The notes beneath the pieces were generated by a model that worked only from the letters and a program-made list of their open reading frames with translations, was not told where the DNA came from and searched no databases. Of a stretch of 64,000 bases of DNA, positions 53,637 to 62,360 are shown one piece after another. Each line of letters starts with the position of its first letter. The stretch's first letter is position 1. The position numbers and the translations under genes are program-made. Source of the stretch: JBGTGG01 sp964398945 (lineage in GTDB: Bacteria > Bacteroidota > Bacteroidia > Cytophagales > Cyclobacteriaceae); NCBI GenBank assembly GCA_964398945.1, contig CAYNOT010000002.1:124001-188000 (forward strand). The letters are read 5' to 3'.

Positions 53637-55766
53637 ATGACAGAAGAATCTCACGTAATATCCTGGAGTAATAAACTGTTGGATTACCTGCTCAAACAGC
53701 GGGAACAAAAACCAGATTTTAAGTTTTGGTTACGCCAGCGGGATCGTGGTGATCGCCTGAGCAACGGGTATTGGTTTCAAGGCAATGACAATTACATTTT
53801 TCTTTCCTTTTGGGCACGCAGCGGTGGCACCAACATGACCCGCAGTTTGGGTTGGGTAATTGGCATCAATGAAGATGGAACTACACCCACCCACATGGAA
53901 GTGGTGTACAATGGAGAAACCGATTCGGAAATTATCGGGCTGTACCAGTCCATCATCAACCATTTCGGCATGAAAATGCAAACCAAAACCAAGTATCGCC
54001 TGGATTTTACGGAGACTGATCCTTTCAAAAGCTTGGCGTATTATCTTCAAGAAGTGAAGCCCGTGATAGATGACATTATCCGCAAGTCCGGCAAAGAAGA
54101 AATGTTTATTTCAGACGGGAAGTTTGATGAAATGCTAAACAATACCCTGGCGCTTCGTACAGCACCTGCAACACAAGACACACAACAATCAACCACACGA
54201 GAAGAAAATTCAAACCGTATGGAGACAGCACTCAACCAAATTTTATTCGGCCCTCCGGGCACCGGCAAAACGTACCACACCATCAATGAGGCCATTAAAA
54301 TTGTAGACCCTGAATTTTACAAAACCCATCAACATGATCGGGGCAAATTAAAAGTGCGCTTTCGCGAGTTGCTTATTAAAGACTGGGAAACCCCCAACGG
54401 CCAGATTGCTTTTTGCACATTTCATCAATCGTTTAGCTATGAAGATTTTGTGGAGGGGATAAAACCATTAAAGCCAACGGAGGATGATAAGTATTTGAAG
54501 TATGTGGTAGAAGATGGAATCTTTAAAAGGATTTGCCGCCTTTCAGAAGATAGTCGCACATCCAAAAAAATAAAAACCGAAAGGATTTTGTCGTGGAATG
54601 AAGAAACGTTGGAAAAAGCTTCTTTTTATAAGATTTCGTTAGGCAATAGCAACAAACCAGAGGATCAGGAAATTTTTGACTACTGCATCAAGAACAATTG
54701 TATTGCTTTAGGCTATGGCGGCATGAATGACTTTACAGGGATGGATGAGGAGGAAATTAAACGAAAAAGCAAAGAGCTTGAACAAAGTGATTTTACTGCA
54801 CAAGTACTCAACTATTTTATCCATTACCTGAAGAAGGATAATTACGTATTGGCCAGTTATGGAAACAACTATGTGCGGGCACTCGGAAAAGTAACAGGTG
54901 ATTACGAGTACAAACCCGATGCGGGGATACGGTTCAATCATTTTAGACCTGTGGAATGGCTGTTTTTCGATCAGATAATACCCATCGACAATATCTATGA
55001 TCGTAAGTTGTCGCAATCAACCATCTACAAACTCGATAGTAGTGGTATCAAAAAAGATTTCTTTGTAGCGACTGGCCATCAAACAAAAGCAGAAGATAAA
55101 ACGGACAAAAAATTTGTGTTGATTATCGATGAAGTCAACCGGGGCAATGTGTCCTCTATTTTTGGGGAGCTCATTACACTCATCGAAAAAGATAAACGTG
55201 CGGATGGCGATGAACAATTGGAAGTAACGCTACCGTATTCAAAGGAACCATTCAAAGTACCGGACAATGTGTACCTGATCGGTACCATGAACACGGCAGA
55301 CCGGAGCATTGAAGCGTTGGATACCGCGTTGAGACGGAGGTTCTCTTTCCGTGAGATGCCTTCCAACCCAGGCCTGATAAAATCAGAGGGCAGTCTGAAA
55401 CCAACCGGAAAAATTGGTGAAATAGATGTGGTTATTCTACTGAGGAAAATAAACGAACGCATCGGAAAGCTGATTGATAAAGACCACATGATCGGCCATT
55501 CTTATTTTATGGATATTAAAAACGAGGACGACCTGAAATGTGCATTCCGGGATAAGGTAATTCCCTTATTGGAAGAATACTTCTTTGGAGATTTTGGCAA
55601 GATTGGATTGGTACTGGGAACCAGCTTTGTGGAAAAGGTAGAGGGTGAATTCGAATTCGCAAAGTTTGATGCGTATGATGAAGGCATTACCACAGACTTA
55701 AAGGAAAGGGCTGTATTCAAAATCCGAGATGAAGCACAATGGAACTTTGTCTCCATCTATGAATAA
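53637..55766 (+). CDS. mcrB: McrB-family GTPase with inserted domain
   Basis: Motor subunit of a type IV (modified-DNA) restriction enzyme. N-terminal residues 1-150 are a probable DNA-recognition domain that I cannot assign. The AAA+ core has Walker A GPPGTGKT (205-212), the McrB motif FCTFHQSFSYEDFVEG (259-274), Walker B LIIDEVNRGN (495-504), the signature MNTADRSI (551-558) and the Arg-finger region RRRFSF. Residues about 305-480 are an extra domain between Walker A and B (FYKISLGN..., NNCIALGYGG, YVRALGKVTGDY), whose pattern resembles EVE/PUA-like modified-base readers. The gap between Walker A and B is about 290 residues, against roughly 75 in E. coli McrB. mcrC follows after 9 bases. 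Confidence 0.9.
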   Translation: MTEESHVISWSNKLLDYLLKQREQKPDFKFWLRQRDRGDRLSNGYWFQGNDNYIFLSFWARSGGTNMTRSLGWVIGINEDGTTPTHMEVVYNGETDSEIIGLYQSIINHFGMKMQTKTKYRLDFTETDPFKSLAYYLQEVKPVIDDIIRKSGKEEMFISDGKFDEMLNNTLALRTAPATQDTQQSTTREENSNRMETALNQILFGPPGTGKTYHTINEAIKIVDPEFYKTHQHDRGKLKVRFRELLIKDWETPNGQIAFCTFHQSFSYEDFVEGIKPLKPTEDDKYLKYVVEDGIFKRICRLSEDSRTSKKIKTERILSWNEETLEKASFYKISLGNSNKPEDQEIFDYCIKNNCIALGYGGMNDFTGMDEEEIKRKSKELEQSDFTAQVLNYFIHYLKKDNYVLASYGNNYVRALGKVTGDYEYKPDAGIRFNHFRPVEWLFFDQIIPIDNIYDRKLSQSTIYKLDSSGIKKDFFVATGHQTKAEDKTDKKFVLIIDEVNRGNVSSIFGELITLIEKDKRADGDEQLEVTLPYSKEPFKVPDNVYLIGTMNTADRSIEALDTALRRRFSFREMPSNPGLIKSEGSLKPTGKIGEIDVVILLRKINERIGKLIDKDHMIGHSYFMDIKNEDDLKCAFRDKVIPLLEEYFFGDFGKIGLVLGTSFVEKVEGEFEFAKFDAYDEGITTDLKERAVFKIRDEAQWNFVSIYE

Positions 55767-55775
55767 TATTGCTAA

Positions 55776-57071
55776 ATGAAAAGAACCATTCAGGTTTTTG
55801 AACACGAACGACTAACACTCCACAAAAACAAGTGGGGTCAAAAACTGGAGCCTGCTGAACTTAAAAAGCTTTACGATTACAACGATCGTCATGATAACCT
55901 CTATTTTACCGGAATCCGGGATGGAGTGAAATTCAACAGTTATGTTGGGGTGATTCAAATAGGTGGCTTAACGTTGGAAATATTGCCCAAAGCAGATCAG
56001 TACAAAGAACAGAGCGACATTGAGCACAATGCTGCAACAAAAAAATGGCGCAATGCCCTTTTACGGATGTTGGCGATTTGCAGGCACATACGAATAGATT
56101 CAGTATCAGAAGCAAGCTTGGAAAAGCGGAACCACTCCATTTTGGATTTATACTTTGAATTGTTTTTAGATGAAGTAGAAAGGTTACTCCATCATGGGCT
56201 TGCAAAAAAATATCGGAAAACGGAGGGCAATCTTGCTGTATTAAAGGGAAGATTGAATTTCAGTAGAAACATCCAGCAGAACTTGGTCCATCAGGAAAGG
56301 TTCTATACAAATCATCAGGTATACGATCAAGACCATTTAATCAATCAAATCCTTTTGCGTGCCTTGGTAATACTCAACCAAATTACCACCAGTCCCTTTA
56401 TAAAAGATCGGTTAGCCCGTGTGCAATTGGATTTTCCAGCGATCAAACAACTCACTATTCAAAAACATCATTTTGATCAGCTTTCTTTTAATAGAAAAAC
56501 AACGGAATATCATGAAGCCATTAAGATCGCGCGCATGATCATTCTAAACTATTCGCCAGATATACGCGGAGGACGAGAGGATATGCTGGCTTTGCTTTTT
56601 GATATGAACAAACTTTGGGAGGAGTATATTTATCGAATCCTGTCCCGAAGAAAAGAGGAAGGAATAGCGATAAGTTTCCAGAATTCACAACCCTTTTGGG
56701 AAAAGAAAACGATCCGTCCGGATTTAGTGATTACAAAGAAATTAGAAAACCAAACCGAGGTTTTTGTTATGGATACCAAGTGGAAAGTTATCGATTCCAC
56801 CAAACCCGATGATGGTGACCTAAAACAGATCTTTGCCTACAACTTGTATTGGTCTAGTTACCACAGTGTTTTGCTTTACCCATCAACAAGCAGAAATTCA
56901 AAACCTATTAAAGGAAGTTATCATAGAGGCATGGATAAGATTCACAATTGTACGTTGGGCTTTGTTGATGTATTGGATGCGGATGGAAGGTTGAATAAGG
57001 AATGTGCTGAGAGCGTAATGGAGTTGTTAAGATTTTCAAACTCGTCTTCCAGAACTGTAGGAAGAAAGTAA
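55776..57071 (+). CDS. mcrC: McrC-family nuclease subunit
   Basis: The 431-residue partner of McrB. Residues about 1-100 form the McrB-contact domain (YDNRHDNLYFTGIRDG-like stretch, then IQIGGLTLEILPK). The C-terminal PD-(D/E)xK nuclease motif is seen as RPDLVI (about 313-318) and MDTKWK (about 332-337), with Asp and Lys in place. It cuts DNA after McrB GTP hydrolysis. It is 9 bases after mcrB and about 109 bases before the HTH/NTase pair. Confidence 0.92.
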   Translation: MKRTIQVFEHERLTLHKNKWGQKLEPAELKKLYDYNDRHDNLYFTGIRDGVKFNSYVGVIQIGGLTLEILPKADQYKEQSDIEHNAATKKWRNALLRMLAICRHIRIDSVSEASLEKRNHSILDLYFELFLDEVERLLHHGLAKKYRKTEGNLAVLKGRLNFSRNIQQNLVHQERFYTNHQVYDQDHLINQILLRALVILNQITTSPFIKDRLARVQLDFPAIKQLTIQKHHFDQLSFNRKTTEYHEAIKIARMIILNYSPDIRGGREDMLALLFDMNKLWEEYIYRILSRRKEEGIAISFQNSQPFWEKKTIRPDLVITKKLENQTEVFVMDTKWKVIDSTKPDDGDLKQIFAYNLYWSSYHSVLLYPSTSRNSKPIKGSYHRGMDKIHNCTLGFVDVLDADGRLNKECAESVMELLRFSNSSSRTVGRK

Positions 57072-57091
57072 AGGTACAGGACTGTGGCTAA

Positions 57092-57115
57092 TATCGCATA
57101 TCGCGATATGCGATA
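57092..57115. promoter_or_regulatory. Perfect 24-bp palindrome, operator site 1
   Basis: The sequence is its own reverse complement over 24 bases, built from TATCGCATATCG and its complement. The core ATATCGCGATAT recurs in the second site at 57155-57182. It lies 20 bases after the mcrC stop and 66 before the HTH gene start. Confidence 0.75.
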
Positions 57116-57154
57116 AAATAATATAACTAATTGATATATTGATAATAATGTTAT

Positions 57155-57182
57155 ATTATTGCGTATCGCGATATACAATAAT
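57155..57182. promoter_or_regulatory. 28-bp near-palindrome over the HTH start codon, operator site 2
   Basis: ATTATTG and CAATAAT arms flank the core TATCGCGATA (57164-57173), with two mismatched positions per half. The right arm runs into the ATG at 57181. A protein bound here would block both transcription and translation of the HTH gene, as expected for autoregulation. Confidence 0.72.
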
Positions 57183-57702
57183 GAAAAGAAAAAGCGCCAT
57201 ACCTGCCATGAGACCGCAGGATGTAGTACTGCTCCTCAAACTGGTATTAGAGGAGGGTAATCCCTGGACTCAAATTTCCATTGCCAAAGCACTGGCCATG
57301 AGTCAGTCAGAGGTCAGTGAGTCATTAGCACGATCGGGCTATGCTCGACTCCTGTTTGAAAAGGGAAGAAAAGTGGCCCGTGGGCCCTTGATGGATTTAT
57401 TGCAATATGGTATCCCATTCATGTTTCCTCAACACCCGGGCAATGTAACACGGGGTATCCCGACTGCCCATAGTGCTGCTCCACTCAAGAGCCTAATACA
57501 AAGTGATGAGCAATATGTGTGGCCATACGCGAAAGGGAATGTGCGCGGGCATGGAATACAACCCTTGTTTAGTGCTATTCTACCTATAATCGAGCAAGAC
57601 CAGGAACTTTACGAATTGCTCGCGCTGGTTGATGCGTTACGGGTAGGAAAGGCAAGGGAGAAAAACCTTGCTATTGAGCTTTTAAAAAAGAAAATAAGTT
57701 GA
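57181..57702 (+). CDS. Winged-helix regulator / antitoxin candidate
   Basis: From the ATG at 57181 the product is 173 residues: MKRKSAIPAMRPQDVVLLLKLV..., with a winged helix-turn-helix at about 8-55 (WTQISIAKALAMSQSEVSESLARSGYARLL) and a C-terminal part (residues 60-173) of unknown fold with a Pro/His-rich linker. An earlier ATG 14 codons upstream would lie inside the palindrome. It overlaps the nucleotidyltransferase gene by 4 bases and is preceded by two long palindromes, as expected for an autorepressing antitoxin of a toxin pair. Confidence 0.72.
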   Translation: MKRKSAIPAMRPQDVVLLLKLVLEEGNPWTQISIAKALAMSQSEVSESLARSGYARLLFEKGRKVARGPLMDLLQYGIPFMFPQHPGNVTRGIPTAHSAAPLKSLIQSDEQYVWPYAKGNVRGHGIQPLFSAILPIIEQDQELYELLALVDALRVGKAREKNLAIELLKKKIS

Positions 57703-58385
57703 AGAACCAAATCATCAACCGTAAAGCCACCATCAAAGTAGCGCAAGCCTTGGATGAGCTAAACAAAGAAGTGGTTTTTGTGGGAGGAGCGATTGTGAGC
57801 CTTTACATTGATGATCCTGCTGCGGAAGATATTCGACCTACTAAGGACATTGACTTAACTTTTCAAATTACCACCGTAGCCAAACTTGAAGAGCTGAGGG
57901 GAAATCTGTCAAAGAAAGGTTTTAGCCAATCACATGAGGACAATGTAATATGTAGGTTTAGGTTGGATGATCTTTTAATCGATGTGATGTCCACTCAGGC
58001 AGTTGGTTGGGCTCCAACTAACCACTGGTTTAAGCCTGGTTTTACAAAAGCACTACGGTATGATTTGGACGAAATCAAAATTCAACTAATGCCGTTGCCC
58101 TATTTTTTAGCCGCTAAGATGGAAGCATTTTTTGATCGAGGCATAGCCGATCTTTATGCCAGTCATGATTTCGAGGACATCCTGTATATCTTTAACTATG
58201 TTTCAAATGTGGCTGATCAGGTTCTTGCTGCGGAACAGGATGTAAGGCATTATTTGAAAGAATGTGTTGCTAAAATGCTGGGGGATGAAAAAATACGAGG
58301 TGTTATTCCAGCACATCTATTTTATGAAACAGCTGATGAGCGGCTAGAAATCATAATTGAAAAAATGAAGAGGATAATAAGATGA
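57699..58385 (+). CDS. Nucleotidyltransferase, AbiEii-like toxin candidate
   Basis: The 228-residue protein has the minimal nucleotidyltransferase motifs FVGGAIVSLYI (helical GG-x-S-like) and TKDIDLTF (the D-x-D metal pair), and a third acidic residue in LIDVMS. It resembles AbiEii-type NTase toxins, which modify tRNA or other targets. The start is TTG at 57699 inside the upstream gene (overlap TTGA). The pairing with a DNA-binding antitoxin candidate fits an AbiE-like, type IV toxin-antitoxin arrangement. Confidence 0.72.
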   Translation: MKNQIINRKATIKVAQALDELNKEVVFVGGAIVSLYIDDPAAEDIRPTKDIDLTFQITTVAKLEELRGNLSKKGFSQSHEDNVICRFRLDDLLIDVMSTQAVGWAPTNHWFKPGFTKALRYDLDEIKIQLMPLPYFLAAKMEAFFDRGIADLYASHDFEDILYIFNYVSNVADQVLAAEQDVRHYLKECVAKMLGDEKIRGVIPAHLFYETADERLEIIIEKMKRIIR

Positions 58386-58429
58386 GTTACCTGAAAGAAA
58401 TACTGAAGAACACGTCAGATCAGTACTAA
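58382..58429 (+). other. 15-codon reading frame coupled to the NTase stop
   Basis: ATGA overlap with the NTase stop, then MSYLKEILKNTSDQY and a stop. It may be the start of a lost third gene or only chance. The following 58430-58548 stretch shows no gene. Confidence 0.2.
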
Positions 58430-58548
58430 AGAGCAGAGCGACAGTGTGCACATACGATGCGGTTATGAAGAACCTAAAAGTCAGGAGATTCTTCATTTAA
58501 TAAATTGATATCAGGACTTGATAAGCCAGTTATAGATATTTGAGAATG

Positions 58549-58580
58549 AAAAAAGCGCACGTCTTTCAACGCACGCTTTT
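58549..58580 (-). terminator. Terminator of the sigma-factor operon
   Basis: AAAAGCG pairs with CGCTTTT with an inner CGT/ACG helix. Read on the minus strand the stem is followed by T6, so it ends the operon at 60096-58597; it may also stop plus-strand transcripts from the NTase. Confidence 0.7.
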
Positions 58581-58596
58581 CCTAAGCTGTTTGTTT

Positions 58597-59256
58597 CTAA
58601 TTCCCGCCCTTTATTTCAATAATCACCACACCATTCTTTCCTGCTTCACCATAGGCTTTTGTAGCGGATTCATTTTTTAACACGTTGACACTTTTTATGT
58701 TGTTGGGGTCTATGCCGCTAACATCGCTTACCCTGCGTTCACCTTTGCTGTCACGAACAATGTAGAGCGGCTGACCGTTTGCTTTTCCGCCATCCACTTT
58801 CAGCACCACGCGTGGGTTTTCATTAATCGGGGTGATGACGCTCAATCCATTCCAATCATTATCCTTACGTAGTATTTTTAGTTGCTCCTGTTGTGATGGG
58901 TTGAGTTCGTTTTTGATGTTGATCAACATCCCGAAACGAATCCTTTTTAATTGATCTTCCAACCCCATTACTTTCTCCATTTGCTCCATGGCAGCCTTTT
59001 CATCTACTTTTGGAGAAGACAGGTTTTTGTTCATCGCTACCAGCGCGGCATCCAAATCCCACTTCAGTGAATTGAACTCGGAAATCTTGCTGTCGTGGAT
59101 TTTTTTGACATTTGTTACTTGCGTGGTGGAAAGCTCAATCTCAGAGCGGTATTTTAAAACAAGGTCAGCAGAAAACAATTCAGACTGAAAATCTTCCTGT
59201 GCAAACAGGCTAAGACTGCTGAATAAGATTGTTAGAATAATTATGGATTTTTTCAT
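58597..59256 (-). CDS. Periplasmic Spy/CpxP-like sensor with TonB-plug-like tail
   Basis: The 219-residue protein has a signal peptide (to about LFAQ), a helical LTxxQ-type Spy/CpxP domain (about 25-130; ELNPSQQEQLKIL), and a C-terminal segment (about 150-219) with DVSGIDPNNIKSVNVLKNESATKAYGEAGKNGVVIIEIK, the plug-domain pattern of TonB-dependent receptors (I-x-SVxVLK...SAxxYG..G.NGVIxI). It is the third gene of a minus-strand unit after an ECF sigma factor and its anti-sigma factor, so it probably senses an envelope signal for that sigma factor, like CnrX in the Cnr system. The fusion is unusual. Confidence 0.8.
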   Translation of the reverse strand: MKKSIIILTILFSSLSLFAQEDFQSELFSADLVLKYRSEIELSTTQVTNVKKIHDSKISEFNSLKWDLDAALVAMNKNLSSPKVDEKAAMEQMEKVMGLEDQLKRIRFGMLINIKNELNPSQQEQLKILRKDNDWNGLSVITPINENPRVVLKVDGGKANGQPLYIVRDSKGERRVSDVSGIDPNNIKSVNVLKNESATKAYGEAGKNGVVIIEIKGGN

Positions 59257-59291
59257 ACGTTAATAATTGTTTTTTTCTTTTTTGTTGTTAA

Positions 59292-59621
59292 TTAAAAATC
59301 ATCAATAAGTGAACGGGTAGGAGACATCCATGCGTCCATGGAGGATTCCCTTGTAATTAGTTTTTCTGTATTGATTTCTGGTGTGGTGGTCAATGTGATC
59401 ACCAATTCAACAGGTTCGGTTTGCGTGTTTTTTTCATTCATCAAAAAATAGAAACTGATCGCGAACAATACAGAAGCCGCAATGCCCCACGTGATCAAGG
59501 TTCTTGTTTTGGTTGTATTTTTTTTGGTATGAAGTGAATCAAAATCCGGCACTTCCAATTTTTGATCAGCATTTTGCATTTCTGCAAAGAAGTCTTTTAG
59601 TTCATCTTCAGATTTCTTCAT
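59292..59621 (-). CDS. Anti-sigma factor candidate, single TM
   Basis: A 109-residue protein with a cytoplasmic N-terminal part (MKKSEDELKDFFAEMQNADQKLEVPDF), one membrane segment (LITWGIAASVLFAISFYFLM, about 42-61) and a short periplasmic tail. This fits an anti-sigma factor that holds the ECF sigma factor at the membrane. Its gene overlaps the sigma-factor gene by 14 bases. There is no zinc-binding ZAS motif (H-x3-C-x2-C), so it is not a ZAS-type anti-sigma factor. rseP (33176) is a candidate protease for it. Confidence 0.72.
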   Translation of the reverse strand: MKKSEDELKDFFAEMQNADQKLEVPDFDSLHTKKNTTKTRTLITWGIAASVLFAISFYFLMNEKNTQTEPVELVITLTTTPEINTEKLITRESSMDAWMSPTRSLIDDF

Positions 59622-60096
59622 AGTTCTTTACTTTTAAGATAAGCTCGCGCAAAGCAATCTTACCGCGTTCGTAATGGGTCCGTATGGTTCCAATATGCAA
59701 CCCTGTTATCGTTGCGATTTCTTCCAATGTCATGTTGTGATAAAAGGAAAGTAACAATACCTGATGCTGGCGTTCCGAAAGTTTGGAAAGCAGTTCTTTG
59801 TAATTTATTGTGTCAGGTTCAATTGTATCTTCGACTTTTAAATTGATGTGCTCCAATCCTTCAAAGGAAATTTGTTTTCTCGAATGATCGATGGCCGTAA
59901 AGCGGATCACCGAAAACAACCAGGTTTTGAAACTGGATTGTTCGTTGTAGTTGGCCTTTCCTTCAAATATTTTCAAATAGGTCATCTGCAGTACTTCTTT
60001 TGCTTCATCCGAATTGTAATAACAGCATTGCCGGGCCCACAAAAATGCATCACGGTGATGCGTTTTCAACAGTTGCTCGATCTTGCTTTTATTCAT
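59608..60096 (-). CDS. ECF-type RNA polymerase sigma factor
   Basis: The 162-residue sigma-70 family protein has region 2 (FLWARQCCYYNSDEAKEVLQMTYLKIFEG; then FKTWLFSVIRFTAIDHSRK) and region 4 (LSERQHQVLLLSFYHNMTLEEIATITGLHIGTIRTHYERGKIALRE), the ECF pattern. It is followed by an anti-sigma factor (14-base overlap) and a periplasmic sensor. Confidence 0.93.
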   Translation of the reverse strand: MNKSKIEQLLKTHHRDAFLWARQCCYYNSDEAKEVLQMTYLKIFEGKANYNEQSSFKTWLFSVIRFTAIDHSRKQISFEGLEHINLKVEDTIEPDTINYKELLSKLSERQHQVLLLSFYHNMTLEEIATITGLHIGTIRTHYERGKIALRELILKVKNYEEI

Positions 60097-60187
60097 ATCC
60101 GGGTATTAGTCTCGAAAATAGCGCGTTATATGACACAATATTTTTTTAATTTCAACAATTATTTGAAGTATTATAAAACGCTGTTTG

Positions 60188-61012
60188 ATGAAGCTTACAT
60201 TCTTGTTACTCCTCTGTATGGCCGGTTGCGCCTCTATAAAATCCTTAAGCCCGGTAAAAAGTGCCATGACGTTCAACATCCGGTACGACAATCCCGGTGA
60301 TGGTGAAAACAGGTGGGACAATAGAAAGGAAGAATTGGTTGGTTTGCTCGCGTATTATCATCCGGATGTATTTGGCTTGCAGGAAGGATTGGTGCATCAG
60401 CTCCAGTATGTTCAGGAAAATCTAAAAGAATACCGCATGATCGGTGTTGGCCGCGATGATGGAAAAGTAAAGGGTGAGTTTACTGCAATTTTTTATGATA
60501 CAACGAAACTGAAACTGCTGGAGCAATCTACCTTTTGGTTGTCGGATACAGTCGACCGGGTTTCGAAAGGATGGGATGCAGCATTGGAAAGAATATGTAC
60601 CTATGGATTGTTTCAACAGATAAAGGGAGGAAAGCAAGTTTATGTTTTCAATACGCATTATGATCACATTGGAAAGTTGGCGCGCGTGAATTCATCGAAG
60701 TTATTGGTGAAAAAAATCGGGGAACTCAATCAAAAGAATATCCCCGTGATTCTGATGGGTGATTTTAACAGCACCCCGGACGAAGAGCCGATCAGGATTT
60801 TATCAAACGGTTTGGTAAATGGTGGTTCAACAGGTATCTACGGCCCGCTTGGAACATTCAATGGGTTTGATAAACACGCGGTATTGGAAAACCGCATTGA
60901 TTTTATTTTTACCAAAGGGCTATCCATTCAAAGCTATCGGCACATTGATGACAAAATGAAAAATGGCAATTGTGTTTCGGACCATTTACCGGTTTTAATT
61001 GAATTCCAATAA
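60188..61012 (+). CDS. Endonuclease/exonuclease/phosphatase family lipoprotein
   Basis: From the ATG at 60188 the 274-residue product has a lipoprotein signal (LLCMAGC) and the EEP metal fold: MTFNIRYDNPGDGENRW, Glu in VFGLQE, HYDHIGKLAR, GDFNSTPDE and the final SDHLPVLIEF. Related exported EEP proteins cut phosphate esters of nucleic acids, lipids or sugars; the substrate here is unknown. An in-frame TTG one codon upstream is ignored. It is divergent from the sigma-factor operon. Confidence 0.88.
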   Translation: MKLTFLLLLCMAGCASIKSLSPVKSAMTFNIRYDNPGDGENRWDNRKEELVGLLAYYHPDVFGLQEGLVHQLQYVQENLKEYRMIGVGRDDGKVKGEFTAIFYDTTKLKLLEQSTFWLSDTVDRVSKGWDAALERICTYGLFQQIKGGKQVYVFNTHYDHIGKLARVNSSKLLVKKIGELNQKNIPVILMGDFNSTPDEEPIRILSNGLVNGGSTGIYGPLGTFNGFDKHAVLENRIDFIFTKGLSIQSYRHIDDKMKNGNCVSDHLPVLIEFQ

Positions 61013-61160
61013 TAGGTCCCGGGGTTTTTTGCAAGAAATACCCTATCCCCATGTTTAAGAATTGAATAATACAAATCAATTTTTTAGAAGTTTCATTAAT
61101 TGACCTTGCCATGGGGGATTGATTCTTTTTTTTTGATTTAGAAATCAAAATCAAAACCCT

Positions 61161-62306
61161 ATGCTGGCCAAGACCACCACCGATAAAGTTGTTCGTTATA
61201 AGAGCAATCCGGCAAAAGATAATTTTGCAAGTGAACTCCGCGCCCGGATCAACAACTATTTCAAGACAAACAAGATTAGCCATCATGCAAATTCAACTGT
61301 AATCATAAAGGCGGTATTTGGATTTTCTGTTTGGATACTATTCTATTCACTTATCCTGTCAGGATTTGTGAGTGCTGGTTTTTGGTGGTTGCTGCTAACC
61401 TACATGGGTATCGGGTTCACCAATATTTTTTTAGCGTTTAATGTAATGCATGATGCGTGCCACAATGCATTTTCAAAAAGCAGCAAAGTGAATTATTGGT
61501 TGGGATACACGATGAATTTTATCGGTGGGAATAGTTATTTGTTTACGAAGATGCACAACGCCCACCATGCGTTTGTCAACATAGCAGGTATTGACGTTAC
61601 ATTGGAAACACATGGGATGTTTCGGTTTACACCACACGAACCCTGGCAGCCGAAGCATCGCTGGCAACATCTTTACACACCTGTTTTATACACACTCACA
61701 ATGATCCATTGGGTATTGGTGAAAGATTATAAATGGATTTTTGCGGAATCGAATATTGGCAATGAAAAGCGGTTGCGCCATCCACGAAAGGAGTATGTGA
61801 TCCTATTTCTATCAAAGTTTTTTTATTACACTGTTACTTTGGCGATACCTGTCCTTGTTTTGTCATCACCTTGGTGGTGGATATTAATTGCATGGATAAA
61901 CCTGCACATCCTTCCAAGCTTATGTTTTGCATTATTGTTTCAGGTTACGCATGTATATTCAGGAACGCATTATCCTTTGCCCGATAGTGAAGGAAACATT
62001 GAGAACAATTATTTTATCCATGTGTTGGAAACGACTGCGGATTTTAGCCGCGAAAATAGATTTGTAACCTGGCTCGTAGGGGGTATCAATATCCATGTTG
62101 TGCATCATTTGTTTCCGCACATTTGCCACGCGCATTATATTCCGCTGGCACGTATCATCAAAGAAACGGCTGAAGATTTTGGTGTACAGTATCAGGAAAA
62201 CCCAAATTTTTGGGTTGCACTTAAGCTGCATATGAAAATGCTGTTCCACTTAAGCAAAAAGGAAGCTACTGTGCCACAATATGGTCGCAGCGTGCGCCTG
62301 GCGTAA
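61161..62306 (+). CDS. Fatty acid desaturase
   Basis: The 381-residue membrane di-iron enzyme has the three His boxes HDACHNAF (about 99-106), HNAHHAF (about 133-139) and HVVHHLF (about 313-319) between two pairs of membrane segments. This spacing fits acyl-lipid or acyl-CoA desaturases of the linoleoyl-CoA type (COG3239). There is no cytochrome b5 domain. It would add a double bond to membrane fatty acids, which alters fluidity. Confidence 0.93.
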   Translation: MLAKTTTDKVVRYKSNPAKDNFASELRARINNYFKTNKISHHANSTVIIKAVFGFSVWILFYSLILSGFVSAGFWWLLLTYMGIGFTNIFLAFNVMHDACHNAFSKSSKVNYWLGYTMNFIGGNSYLFTKMHNAHHAFVNIAGIDVTLETHGMFRFTPHEPWQPKHRWQHLYTPVLYTLTMIHWVLVKDYKWIFAESNIGNEKRLRHPRKEYVILFLSKFFYYTVTLAIPVLVLSSPWWWILIAWINLHILPSLCFALLFQVTHVYSGTHYPLPDSEGNIENNYFIHVLETTADFSRENRFVTWLVGGINIHVVHHLFPHICHAHYIPLARIIKETAEDFGVQYQENPNFWVALKLHMKMLFHLSKKEATVPQYGRSVRLA

Positions 62307-62360
62307 AGCTAGCCGATAATCCGCAAATTTCGGGTGGCAAGCAGCATTTGCTGGTTGTTA

